Both the position numbers and the translations under genes were made by a program. The notes beneath the pieces were generated by a model. It had not been told where the DNA came from. It did not search any database and saw only the letters and a program-made list of their open reading frames with translations. A stretch of DNA of 64,000 nucleotides, from NCBI GenBank assembly GCA_001510135.1, contig LFER01000015.1, positions 1 through 64,000 of the forward strand. Reading direction: 5' to 3'. Position 1 is the stretch's first letter. Each line of letters starts with the position of its first letter. Source of the stretch: Alphaproteobacteria bacterium casp-alpha6. GTDB taxonomy: Bacteria; Pseudomonadota; Alphaproteobacteria; Rhodobacterales; Rhodobacteraceae. Positions 50,487 to 60,446 of this stretch are shown here, in pieces.

Positions 50487-51596
50487 TTATTTTTTGAGCG
50501 TGTCGGCGTGTGCCTTACCCAATCCAGCGTTTGACGCCTGTGCACCGGCCCAGAAGGGAACAGCGACGTCTGCAAAGTCTTTTTGGGACTGCCAGACTTC
50601 TGCAAAAAACGCGTTTTCATCTGCGGCGGCCTGAAGCGCTTTCTTGGCGGCGGCCATATATTCGGTGAAATAATCTGCAGGCGTATCTTCGAGGATAACA
50701 CCGTGGTTGTCTGTGAGATCTTTCAACGCTTTGCCGTTTTCAATTATCCGGTAGGACATTGATTTTGACAAAGATGCGTTGGCCGCGACTTCGAGCGCTT
50801 TCTTTTCCAGATCCGTGAGGCTGTCATAAAAATCGCCGTTTACATACATATCGGCGTTCACAACCACTTGGTGAAGACCCTGGAGGTAGTAGTGTTTCAG
50901 CACTTTCTGAAAACCAAAGACAGAGTCTGGTTTAGGGCAGCACCATTCGGCGGCGTCGATTGTGCCTTTTTCAAGCGCAGGAAGGATATCCCCGCCACCC
51001 ATGGCAACGGCTGGAACACCGATGTCTGCATAGGCCGCACCGACCATACCGGGAGGTGCACGGAAGCGCATTTTACGGAAATCATCCATGGTTTTGTTAG
51101 GTTCTGGGAACCAACCCAGAGCTTCTGGACCTACAGGCTGCAGCATAAAGCCTTTGACGTTCACACCCATTTCATCCCACAGGCGGTCATAAAGCTCTTT
51201 CCCGCCGCCATATTGGAACCATGACAAGAACGCGAGCGCATCAAGACCAACACCGGCCCCAGCCACAGGCGCGCCAAAGAGGTTTGCGGCAACATGTTTA
51301 CCACCCCAGTAATGGGTCCAGCCAAATCCACCCTCGACAAGACCTGCATCCACGGCATCAATGATGTCCCTTGGGCCAACGACAGCTCCGGCAGGCAGCA
51401 CCTCAATGACCAAAGATCCATTTGTCAGCGCTGCAACATCCGCGCCAAAATCTTTGAGCATCACCACCTCATCAGCGGTGTTGGGCAAAACAGATTGGAT
51501 GCGCAATACCTTTTCCGCAAATGCGGCCGAGGCTGTGATCTAAAGACCCGCCGCGGTGAGAGCAGCGCCTTTCAGTAGCTTATTCAGTTTCAACAA
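50487..51596 (-). pseudogene. TRAP transporter substrate-binding protein (DctP), in-frame amber in signal peptide
   Basis: ORF 50487-51506 is mature DctP; upstream in-frame reading from TTG 51594: (M)LKLNKLLKGAALTAAGL*ITASAAFAEKVLRIQSV, stop at 51540-51542. Confidence 0.75.
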
Positions 51597-51720
51597 AGTT
51601 CATACTCCCTTTTATTGCCTTCTTAAGGTGTTCCACCGGCCATTCGAAGGCTTTATGGTGGTGGATTTCTGGGCTTCATGGGTTGCCCGAAACAGGTTTT
51701 CTCTTTTCCAGCGGATCGCG

Positions 51721-53334
51721 TCAGCCAGCGTTTTGCAAATCCTCCAGAATCATATCAGATGCTTTTTCGCCAATCATGATGGAAGGCGCATTGGTATTTC
51801 CAGAAGTGATGGTCGGCATGATTGATGCATCTGCCACACGCAATCCTTTGATACCGTGTACCCGCAGGCGGGCATCCACAACGCTCATCGGGTCGCTTCC
51901 CATTTTGCAGGTTCCCGTGGGGTGATAAATCGTCACGGATGTGTTGCGCGCCCATTCCAAGGTACCCGCCTCATCATCATGGGCAATTTCGCGTCCTGGC
52001 GCGTATTCTTCGGTTATGTGGGATTTCAACGGGTCAAGAGATGCGATTTTGCGCGCAATCTGGATGCCTTTGACAATGGTAGTTTGATCGGTCGTGGTGG
52101 AAAGATAATTCGGATGAATTGCGGGGTGAATTCGGCTGTCTGCGGATTTGAGTTTCAGGCATCCCGTGCTTTCAGGACGCAATTGCAGGACCGAGGCGGT
52201 AAACGCCGAAAATGGATGCGGGCCCTCCACTGCATTATTCGCGCTGAAGGGTTGGATATGAAATTGAATATCGGGGGTTTCAAGGTCAGGGTGGGTTTTC
52301 AAAAACCCAGTTCCCAGACTGGCAGCCATGGTCATGGGGCCGGTGCGTTTGAACGCATATTCAAGGCCCATCATGGCCCTTCTCGCCCAGCTTTTGATTT
52401 CCGTGTTGATGGTGCTGAGGTTTGTTTTGAAAATTGGGCGTGCCTGAAGATGATCCTGAAGGTTTTGTCCCACACCAGAAAGATCGCGTTCCACTGGTAT
52501 TCCCCAACTTGCCAGTTCCTGCCCCGGACCGATGCCCGAAACCATCAGAATATGTGGTGAACCGATTGCCCCCGCGGAAAGCACAACTTCGCGTTCCACG
52601 TCCAATGATATTTCCTGACCTTTGGATCTGGCCAATACCTGCACAACACGGCCCTCGCGCAGGACAAGTTTTTCGACCTGTGTGTCGGTGAGGACATGCA
52701 GATTTCTGCGATCCCGCGCGGGTTTGAGATAGGCCTTGGCCGAACTGCACCGTTGCCCCTGATGCAGGGTCAATTGAAAATATCCAACGCCCTCTTGGGT
52801 CTCGCCGTTATAATCTTCGTTCTGGTGATATCCTGCAGCGACAGCTGAATTTATCCAATAATCGACAATATCGCGTTTAGCGGCTGTGGGCGACACAGAC
52901 AGCGGCCCCTGCGCACCACGAAATGCATCGTTTGCGCCTTTGCCCCCATGCCAGGTTTCAAGGCGTTTAAAGACGGGCAAAACATCTTCCCATGCCCAGC
53001 CGATATTGCCAAGTTGACGCCAGTGATCGAAATCCTGCGGCTGACCGCGCACAAAAAGCAATCCGTTGATGGAACTTGACCCGCCAAGCACCCGACCACG
53101 GGGCCAGCGAATGGTGCGACCGTTCAACCCGTCATCGGGATCGGTCACATATTGCCAGTCTGATTTCGGATTCCCCATGGTTTTAAAATATCCCACCGGA
53201 ATATGGATCCATGGGTTGGTGTCTTTGGGGCCTGCTTCGAGTAAGGCAACACGATATTTACCGTTCTCGCTGAGACGCGAGGCGACAGCACATCCAGCTG
53301 ATCCAGCACCTATAACTACAAAATCAAACGTCAT
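51721..53334 (-). CDS. GMC family oxidoreductase (choline dehydrogenase-like)
   Basis: 537 aa; FVVIGAGSAGCAVASRLSE; RGRVLGGSSSINGLLFVRG; IYHPTGTCKMG. Confidence 0.94.
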   Translation of the reverse strand: MTFDFVVIGAGSAGCAVASRLSENGKYRVALLEAGPKDTNPWIHIPVGYFKTMGNPKSDWQYVTDPDDGLNGRTIRWPRGRVLGGSSSINGLLFVRGQPQDFDHWRQLGNIGWAWEDVLPVFKRLETWHGGKGANDAFRGAQGPLSVSPTAAKRDIVDYWINSAVAAGYHQNEDYNGETQEGVGYFQLTLHQGQRCSSAKAYLKPARDRRNLHVLTDTQVEKLVLREGRVVQVLARSKGQEISLDVEREVVLSAGAIGSPHILMVSGIGPGQELASWGIPVERDLSGVGQNLQDHLQARPIFKTNLSTINTEIKSWARRAMMGLEYAFKRTGPMTMAASLGTGFLKTHPDLETPDIQFHIQPFSANNAVEGPHPFSAFTASVLQLRPESTGCLKLKSADSRIHPAIHPNYLSTTTDQTTIVKGIQIARKIASLDPLKSHITEEYAPGREIAHDDEAGTLEWARNTSVTIYHPTGTCKMGSDPMSVVDARLRVHGIKGLRVADASIMPTITSGNTNAPSIMIGEKASDMILEDLQNAG

Positions 53335-53431
53335 TTTGTCAAAATTTTCAATTAATGAGATTTTTAGTCTCGTTTTTGCGTAAAAAATAGCCTAAGAGCT
53401 AAAGAAGGGTAAAAGCAAGAGGAAATTGAAA

Positions 53432-54190
53432 ATGTCTGAAAATTCTCGAATTGCCACGAATTTACGGACGCTCTTGCTTCTTGAGGTCTTTGCAAATTCT
53501 GGAAAGGCGCTTTCAGCCAAAGAGGTGCACGCGCATATTGATTTGCCTTATCAGACAATCCACCGGCTTTTGGTCGCATTGGAAGGCGAAGGGTTTCTTA
53601 TGCGGGATGCAAATGAGAAAAAATTCCGTGCGACGCGGCGGCTTCGCTCTATCGCCTCCGGCCTATTGAACATGTCGCATGTTCATATGGCACGCCATCA
53701 GATTTTGACGGATGTCGCGTCCAAGACCAGAGAAACGGTCAATTATGTTGTCCCGCAGGACACTGGTATGCATTATCTTGATCGTGTTGAAACAGACTGG
53801 GCATTTCGCGTGCAATTGCCACGGGGATCAAACGTGCCGTTTCATTGTACCGCAAGCGGTAAGATTTTTATGTCCAGTCTGAAAAAATCTGTTCGCACAG
53901 GTTTTGTGGACGCATTGCGCCTGACGCGTGAAACTGGAAATACCATTACAGAAAAAGATCATCTTCTAGAAGAACTGGCTTTGACAAAAAAACGGGGCTT
54001 TGCACTGGATAACGAAGAGTTCATGGAAGGGATGGTTGCCATCGCTGTGCCGGTGCATGATCCGCAGAACCGTTTTGTTGCCGCACTGGCGACCCATGGG
54101 CCGAAAAGTAGGATACCTTTAGAACGGCTGTTGGAATACCGGGAAATACTTTCCCAGGGGGCGAGCCAAATTGCAAAAACAGTCTTCTAA
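53432..54190 (+). CDS. IclR family transcriptional regulator
   Basis: LLLLEVFANSGKALSAKEVHAHIDLPYQTIHRLLVALEGEGFL; C-terminal IclR effector domain. Confidence 0.93.
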   Translation: MSENSRIATNLRTLLLLEVFANSGKALSAKEVHAHIDLPYQTIHRLLVALEGEGFLMRDANEKKFRATRRLRSIASGLLNMSHVHMARHQILTDVASKTRETVNYVVPQDTGMHYLDRVETDWAFRVQLPRGSNVPFHCTASGKIFMSSLKKSVRTGFVDALRLTRETGNTITEKDHLLEELALTKKRGFALDNEEFMEGMVAIAVPVHDPQNRFVAALATHGPKSRIPLERLLEYREILSQGASQIAKTVF

Positions 54191-54192
54191 AC

Positions 54193-54618
54193 AGGCGTAT
54201 CAATTCTCTTGGATTTCTATTTGGCAAAGATGACAGTGTCATGGCAGCACGCATATCAATTGGCGGTACGTTTGAGCATTCGGATTTTGATCTGTGTCTG
54301 AGACAACCGACATTGGTGCTTTGCGATATCGAAGGGGCTGAAGAGGCCTTGCTCGATCCGCTCAAATCACCCAGTTTAAAGGCGGCAGACATACTTGTTG
54401 AGGTGCATGATTGCTTTAATGACGGCCTCTCGGAAGAAATAGCCGCGCGCTTTAAAACCTCCCACAGCGTTGCCAAAATAAATCGCGATGTGGATATGTC
54501 TGCTTTACCCGACTGGATGGAGACACTGTCTGACATGGATCGATTGATGGCGCTTTGGGAGTGGCGCATCGGTCCAACACCTTGGCTGTGGATGCAGGCG
54601 CGCGACCGTATCTTGTGA
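54193..54618 (+). pseudogene. 3' fragment of a SAM-dependent methyltransferase-like gene
   Basis: RRINSLGFLFGKDDSVMAARISIGG...LVLCDIEGAEEALLDP...ILVEVHDCF; lacks the N-terminal SAM-binding half; abuts the iclR stop. Confidence 0.5.
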
Positions 54619-54625
54619 CACTGGT

Positions 54626-56176
54626 TTAAGCCGCCGGTTCAGGGGTGTTTGTAAAGGATCGGACAGTCTTTATCGCCCCATCCAGTTCTTGTCCCGCCTC
54701 ATCCTTGAGCGCAGCCGCGCGAAGGCGCGATATCCAGTCCGACGCGTCTTCTCTGCCGTGCAGTATTTCCGCTGAATCGAGAACTTTGGCAAATTTGGAG
54801 TGACCGCGAGCATGGGTGTCGGAATACCCTTTAACCAACCGCTGACAGGCCAAAATTTCCACGGCCAATGCGTAATCTTCCTTCACATATCCTGCGGCAG
54901 TGCCCAAAAGTTTTGACAGGTGCGCTTGCTCCTCTTGATGGCGATACAGCGCGCGGCGGTAGGGTTTTAAAATCCCCAGGAAGCGCAACAAGAGGTATCC
55001 GCGCAGACGGTCGGTTCGAATGCGCCGCCCGCGATTGACCAGCCGGTCAAGGCGGGCAAAGGCTTTGGGTCTGGCAAAAAACCAAGCGCCCAGTCGGGCG
55101 GGCAGGGTGGCGCAGATTTCTTCCCCGCGGGGATGAAAATATTCGGTAACTTCTGCGATTTCATCTTGGGAAAGCCCCTGTTCCTTGCGCAGCCGAGTGT
55201 TTCGACTGGCGCGCGTTTTAAGGTCGGCGACGCGGATAATATCATCATAGCACATCGCATTGGCGATATATTTTGCGGCCGTCTGGGTAAGTTTGAATTC
55301 ATAGTGTTCATCATCCTTGGCCTGCCAAGCAAAAAGATGATCAAGATATTCCGCCCCATAGGCGATATCCTGATAGTCCACCACTTTTCGAAGTCCGGCT
55401 CGTGCAATGTCGCGGGCAGGGGGGGCGATGGCATTCACACGTTTTGACAGATCTTCCCATGCCGCGATCAATGGGGCCGGGCCTGTGACAGAGGCTATCC
55501 CTTTCTTTGGCGATGCGGGGGGAGAGACTGTTTGGGTTTCTTCATAGTTCAGCGCCGCGCGAAAGGCTGCGAGGCTTTGATCCACCCCTCGCCCTGACGC
55601 TCGGATCACCTCTTCATAAAGGCTGGGATCAAAGGGTAAGGTTCTGCTTTTGGCTAATGCACCAAAAAGGCTTGAGGAAATGACACTTTTGGCCTGCAGG
55701 GCGATACTGTCCATATCAAAACAGACGCTGCGCAGCGCCGATTTTTGAATATCCTGTGCAAGAATATCCACATCGGATCGCCCGTCTCCGGGCACCATTT
55801 TTTCCGAAACTGCAAGAATGCGATGCGTTGAGGCAATCAGCGTGGTGCGATCAGGCGTTACAAAACCGCGCAAAACCGCGCGTCCCGCTTCGACCAGTTC
55901 GGCGGCAATCATAATATCCACATCGCCCGGTGCGGGGCTTTGGGCAAAAACGGGCCTGCGGTCGGATTTAGGGGCCATTTCGATGTAATACACAGTCGCC
56001 CCCGTACGTTGGGCAACCCCCGCAACGGAGGTGGTTTGCACATCATAGCCGCCTTTGGCCGCCAAATCCGCGGTCCAATTGGTCAAAACACCCCCCCCCT
56101 GTCCGCCCACGGCGAGGATGGCGATCTTGATCACATCTGAGAGGGTTGGATCAGGTGATGCTTGGTTTTGGTTCAT
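54626..56176 (-). CDS. iorB: indolepyruvate oxidoreductase subunit beta family protein with DUF6537-type C-terminus
   Basis: MNQNQASPDPTLSDVIKIAILAVGGQGGGVLTNWTADLAAKGGYDVQTTSVAGVAQRTGATVYYIEM. Confidence 0.88.
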   Translation of the reverse strand: MNQNQASPDPTLSDVIKIAILAVGGQGGGVLTNWTADLAAKGGYDVQTTSVAGVAQRTGATVYYIEMAPKSDRRPVFAQSPAPGDVDIMIAAELVEAGRAVLRGFVTPDRTTLIASTHRILAVSEKMVPGDGRSDVDILAQDIQKSALRSVCFDMDSIALQAKSVISSSLFGALAKSRTLPFDPSLYEEVIRASGRGVDQSLAAFRAALNYEETQTVSPPASPKKGIASVTGPAPLIAAWEDLSKRVNAIAPPARDIARAGLRKVVDYQDIAYGAEYLDHLFAWQAKDDEHYEFKLTQTAAKYIANAMCYDDIIRVADLKTRASRNTRLRKEQGLSQDEIAEVTEYFHPRGEEICATLPARLGAWFFARPKAFARLDRLVNRGRRIRTDRLRGYLLLRFLGILKPYRRALYRHQEEQAHLSKLLGTAAGYVKEDYALAVEILACQRLVKGYSDTHARGHSKFAKVLDSAEILHGREDASDWISRLRAAALKDEAGQELDGAIKTVRSFTNTPEPAA

Positions 56177-58338
56177 GCGTCTGATCCTGAAAACACCAAT
56201 CGCCGCTTGTCCTGACGATGTTGCATCCATGTGATGATGCTTTGGCGCAGCTGATGTTTTATTCGGTCCCAACGCGTAGGGTTTGAAACGACCTCTGCCT
56301 GATAAAACGATGGGCAAAGCACGGCCGCATCGGCAACTTCGCCACAATTGCCACAGCCGACACAATTTTCGTCGATATGAGCCACCGGATCATCGCGCAG
56401 CGGATCATCAAGCTGCTTGAGCGACAAAGATGGGCATCCCGACAGCCGGATACAGGCGTGATCGCCTGTACAAATATCTTCGTCCACGCCAAACCGGGTG
56501 CGCGTGATCCGACGGCCCTCTGCCACCGCTTTGGCGCGCAGAGGTTTTTCCCGCCTTTGGCGGTTTAACATACATTCAGAAGAGGCGATGATCACTTTGG
56601 GGCCGGTTTCGGGGGTGGTCAGCGCCTCTTTGAGAGTGGCCTGAACCTTGCCGACATCGTAGGTGTGGTCAATTTGGCGGACCCATTTGACCCCGATCCC
56701 CTCGATGGCCTGTTTGATCGGATGCTGGGTGGATTTTGTCGTATTCTCTGCACGAGATGACAGGATATCCTGTCCCCCTGTCGCCGCGGAATAATAATTA
56801 TCCACGATCACAATCACCCCGTCATTGTCATTAAAAACGGCGTTTCCCACCGAAGAGGTCAGTCCATTGTGCCAGAACCCCCCGTCGCCGATGAATGAAA
56901 TGGACCGGCGATTGGCTGTTTTGTCGTTAAAGGCCGCTGCAGAGGCGGCCCCAAGTCCATATCCCATCGTTGTTGCCCCGATATCAAAGGGAGCATTGAT
57001 GGAAAAAAGGTGACATCCGATGTCCCCTGCGATGTGATGTTGGCCCAGTTCCTGTTCAACAAGCTTTGTTGCCGCAAAAATGGGCCGTTCTGGGCAGCCG
57101 ACGCAGAAACTTGGGGGGCGGTTGGGAACCTGCGTTACGAGACGCGGCGGAGGTTGCTGAGCTGGCGCGTTGGGTGCCAGCGCTTGGTCCGGTAAAATTT
57201 CCGGTGCGCTGTCCTTGAGAAAGCTTCTGATGCCGTCATGCATCACCATCCCCGTCATTTCTCCAGCGGTCGGAAAAGGGTCTTTACCGCGCAATCGCGC
57301 AGGCACGCCGGCTTTGTGCAGAATTGCGCGAAGTTCTTGTTCGATGTAGTCGGGATATCCTTCTTCGATGACGAGAATATCGGTTTTGTCTTTAGCAAAT
57401 TCCAGAAATTCATCATCAATGAGTGGATAGGTCACGTTCAAGACATAAAGGGGGATATCTACATCGCCATAAAGGGAGCTCAGGCCCAAACGCTGTAGCG
57501 CACGGATTACTGTGTTATAAAGCCCGCCCTGACAGACAATCCCGATCCGTGACGCTTTGGGATTTGCCGCCTGAAAGACTTCGTTCAGCTTTTGCGTTTT
57601 GATAAACTCTATGGCGGCCGGGCGCCGCTTTGTCACCTTTTCCTGTTCATGCAAAAAAGAGGCAGGCGGCAAAACGATCCGGTTGATGTCGCGTTTCGGG
57701 GCTTCCAGCGCATCCTTGACGGTCATCTCTGGGCGGCGATTGTCGCGGGCTTCAAAGGTGCCGAGCATATGACAGGATTTGATGCGCAGCTGGAGCATGA
57801 CCGGCGTGTTCGACGCCTCTGATAAAGCAAAGGCATCGCCCACAGATTTTACAATCGAGGGCAGGTTTGGACGCGGATCGAGCAACCAAATCTGGCTTTT
57901 CATTGCGAATGCATGGCTGCGTTCCTGCATGATGGAAGAGCCTTCGCCATAATCCTCCCCAACAATTACGATGGCCCCTCCGGTCACGCCGCCAGAAGAC
58001 AGGTTTGCCAAAGCATCAGAGGCTACATTTGTCCCGACGGTGGATTTGAAGGTCACAGCCCCGCGAATGGGATAGTGGACGGAGGCGGCCAAAGTCGCAG
58101 CGGCGGTGGCCTCGGACGCGCTGGCTTCAAAATGGACGCCAAGGTCGGAAAGAATATCCTGCGCATCGGCCAAGACATCCATCAAATGGCTGATTGGGGA
58201 ACCCTGATATCCTGCAACATAGCCCACACCATTTTCCAAAAGAGCCTTTGTAATTGCCAGAATCCCTTCGCCACGAAAGGTTTCGCCTGCGCCGATTTTG
58301 AGATGTTCGACTTCTTTTACAAAGGACCTTTCCGCCAT
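56173..58338 (-). CDS. iorA: indolepyruvate ferredoxin oxidoreductase subunit alpha
   Basis: 721 aa; CVGCPERPIF; TPP motif GDGGFWHNGLTSSVGNAVFNDNDGVIVIVDN; two 4Fe-4S motifs. Confidence 0.92.
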   Translation of the reverse strand: MAERSFVKEVEHLKIGAGETFRGEGILAITKALLENGVGYVAGYQGSPISHLMDVLADAQDILSDLGVHFEASASEATAAATLAASVHYPIRGAVTFKSTVGTNVASDALANLSSGGVTGGAIVIVGEDYGEGSSIMQERSHAFAMKSQIWLLDPRPNLPSIVKSVGDAFALSEASNTPVMLQLRIKSCHMLGTFEARDNRRPEMTVKDALEAPKRDINRIVLPPASFLHEQEKVTKRRPAAIEFIKTQKLNEVFQAANPKASRIGIVCQGGLYNTVIRALQRLGLSSLYGDVDIPLYVLNVTYPLIDDEFLEFAKDKTDILVIEEGYPDYIEQELRAILHKAGVPARLRGKDPFPTAGEMTGMVMHDGIRSFLKDSAPEILPDQALAPNAPAQQPPPRLVTQVPNRPPSFCVGCPERPIFAATKLVEQELGQHHIAGDIGCHLFSINAPFDIGATTMGYGLGAASAAAFNDKTANRRSISFIGDGGFWHNGLTSSVGNAVFNDNDGVIVIVDNYYSAATGGQDILSSRAENTTKSTQHPIKQAIEGIGVKWVRQIDHTYDVGKVQATLKEALTTPETGPKVIIASSECMLNRQRREKPLRAKAVAEGRRITRTRFGVDEDICTGDHACIRLSGCPSLSLKQLDDPLRDDPVAHIDENCVGCGNCGEVADAAVLCPSFYQAEVVSNPTRWDRIKHQLRQSIITWMQHRQDKRRLVFSGSDA

Positions 58339-58390
58339 TCTTTGTCCGGCTCCCGTCTACCCGCCTTGAATAAGGCCTCGTTCGAAGATA

Positions 58391-58410
58391 AAATATGAAA
58401 TTTCATCTTT
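58391..58410. promoter_or_regulatory. putative operator related to the MarR site at 44804-44823
   Basis: AAATATGAAATTTCATCTTT; contains 12-bp palindrome ATGAAATTTCAT and shares ATATGAAnTTTCAT with TTATATGAATTTTCATATAA. Confidence 0.55.
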
Positions 58411-58491
58411 ATGCGCAGTATACCCCATCTTTTGTGTCTTGCAATGTTTGGATCGGGCTTCAGAGCGTCAGACGGAAAAGGGCGTTTCCGG

Positions 58492-59844
58492 CTAGAACAT
58501 CACCGATACCAGCCAAAGGGAGATCGTCGGAAAACTGATCAAAAGCGCAACGCGTAGTATATCGGTGATCAAGAATGGCAATACCCCATGATAGGTGCGC
58601 TGCATTGGAATATCCTTGGCCATGGAGTTGATGATAAAAAGATTCATGCCCACCGGCGGCGTAATCAGCCCAACTTCGACAACGATAAGAGCAAGGATGC
58701 CAAACCAGATTGCCGTGGCTTCGGCTGTCATGCCAAAATCAAGGCTTTCAATGATGGGAAAAAAGATGGGGATCGTCAAAAGGATCATGCTGAGCGAATC
58801 CATGACACATCCAAAGATCAGATATGTCAGCAACATCACCAGCAAAATTGTCATGGGTGAAAATCCGGAGGTGCCGATCCACTCTGCCAATGCGAGCGGC
58901 ATTTGTGTGATTGCAAGAAAAGAATTAAAGAGCTGCGCGCCAAGTAAAATAAGGAAAATCATCGCGGATGCGCTGGCAGTGGACAGGATGCATTCGACAA
59001 AGCTTTTTCGGTTCAAACCACCGGTCCAAAGCCCGTATAGTCCCGTCGCGACGACGCCCCATGCCGCCCCTTCGGTCGGGGTAAAAAGCGCTTGCACGCC
59101 ATCTTTTGACCAATTCCAGTCCCCTGCAATACCGCCCATGACAAGGCCAAAAATCACTACAACCGGCCAGATCCGCAGGAGCGATGCAAACCGTTGAGAA
59201 TAGGGCACCCGTGGAGAGGTGGTAGCGCTTTTGGGGTAGAGCCTGACATAAACCGAAACGGCCAGCATATATCCCAAGGCAGCCAAAATACCCGGAATGA
59301 AGGCCGCAAGAAACATTTTGACGATGTTTTGTTCCGTCAAAATCGCATAGATTACCAAAATCACAGATGGCGGAATAAGAATGCCCAATGTACCGCCCGC
59401 GGCTAAAACACCTGTGGACAGCGCATCAGAATACCCGCGTTTGCGCATTTCTGGCAGGGCCACCTGTCCCATGGTGGAGGCCGTCGCAAGAGAACTTCCG
59501 CAGACAGCTCCAAAGCCCGCGCAGGCACCCACCGCAGCCATTGCCACACCGCCTTTGCGATGACCAAGCCAGTCAGAAGCGGTTTCGAATAAGGCCTTTG
59601 ACATGCCAGATTTGGTTGCAAATTGTCCCATCAGGAGAAACATCGGCACAATCGACAAGGAATAGGATGAAAACATGTCATAAGACATGCTTTTCATTTG
59701 CGACAACACAGCCGTAGGGTTACCCCGAATGATCCAGCTTCCGACAAAACCTGCAACAGCCATGGCAATGGCAATGGGCATGCGCAGGAAAATTGCGCCA
59801 AGCATGAGGAAAAATCCCAAAAGCGCCAATTCAAAGCCTGTCAT
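58492..59844 (-). CDS. TRAP transporter large permease (DctM)
   Basis: 450 aa; MFSSYSLSIVPMFLLMGQFA; GGTLGILIPPSVILVIYAI. Confidence 0.94.
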   Translation of the reverse strand: MTGFELALLGFFLMLGAIFLRMPIAIAMAVAGFVGSWIIRGNPTAVLSQMKSMSYDMFSSYSLSIVPMFLLMGQFATKSGMSKALFETASDWLGHRKGGVAMAAVGACAGFGAVCGSSLATASTMGQVALPEMRKRGYSDALSTGVLAAGGTLGILIPPSVILVIYAILTEQNIVKMFLAAFIPGILAALGYMLAVSVYVRLYPKSATTSPRVPYSQRFASLLRIWPVVVIFGLVMGGIAGDWNWSKDGVQALFTPTEGAAWGVVATGLYGLWTGGLNRKSFVECILSTASASAMIFLILLGAQLFNSFLAITQMPLALAEWIGTSGFSPMTILLVMLLTYLIFGCVMDSLSMILLTIPIFFPIIESLDFGMTAEATAIWFGILALIVVEVGLITPPVGMNLFIINSMAKDIPMQRTYHGVLPFLITDILRVALLISFPTISLWLVSVMF

Positions 59845-60422
59845 TTGTCTCTTCCCAAAAGGTCATTCAGCGATCTCCACACGGTGAAGGCGCTGATCAG
59901 GGCAAAACAGAAGGCCCCTATAAAGCTGAGCAGATAGCTGTACCAAAAAGGCATGCCAAGAATGTAAGTGGTATTATTGGTAAAGGGTTTATAACCAAAT
60001 CCGATCAAGTCGCGGATCGGCTGGCTGAACCATGTGACTTGTTCGCCAAATCCCATCCAAAGCCGCCATGCTATTACAAAAGCGACGATGAAAATGAGGC
60101 TATTTCCAATAAGTATCAAGAGCGCGTTGGCACGCTGCCCAAACTGATTGGTGAAAATATCAACCGTAACATGCCCTTGGTTTAACTGGCACCAAGACAT
60201 AAAGCAAAACACTGACACAGCAGTTCCCGCTTCGACCAGCTCAAAATCGCCCGGTATCGGGCCCAAGCCGATTTGCAAACCGACAAAAGCCCGCCCGATC
60301 GTCGACAAAACGGTCATAAATGCAAGTGCTGTTAAGACAGCGCCCCCAAAAAAGACAAGCCCTTTGGACAGCTGGTTGGCAAAACGTTCAACCCGTTTTT
60401 CTGAGTTAACGGCGATACCCAT
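59841..60422 (-). CDS. TRAP transporter small permease (DctQ)
   Basis: 193 aa, 4 TM; 4-nt overlap with DctM gene. Confidence 0.9.
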   Translation of the reverse strand: MGIAVNSEKRVERFANQLSKGLVFFGGAVLTALAFMTVLSTIGRAFVGLQIGLGPIPGDFELVEAGTAVSVFCFMSWCQLNQGHVTVDIFTNQFGQRANALLILIGNSLIFIVAFVIAWRLWMGFGEQVTWFSQPIRDLIGFGYKPFTNNTTYILGMPFWYSYLLSFIGAFCFALISAFTVWRSLNDLLGRDK

Positions 60423-60446
60423 GTTATGCGCAGTCTTTCCTCAAAT

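Noticed and set aside
49831-50634. 267-aa plus-strand ORF opposite TRAP genes
   Set aside because: Spans two opposite-strand genes and their stem-loop; shadow ORF
53350-53375. GAGATTTTTAGTCTC as an IclR operator
   Set aside because: Only short 4-bp arms; too weak to call without conservation data
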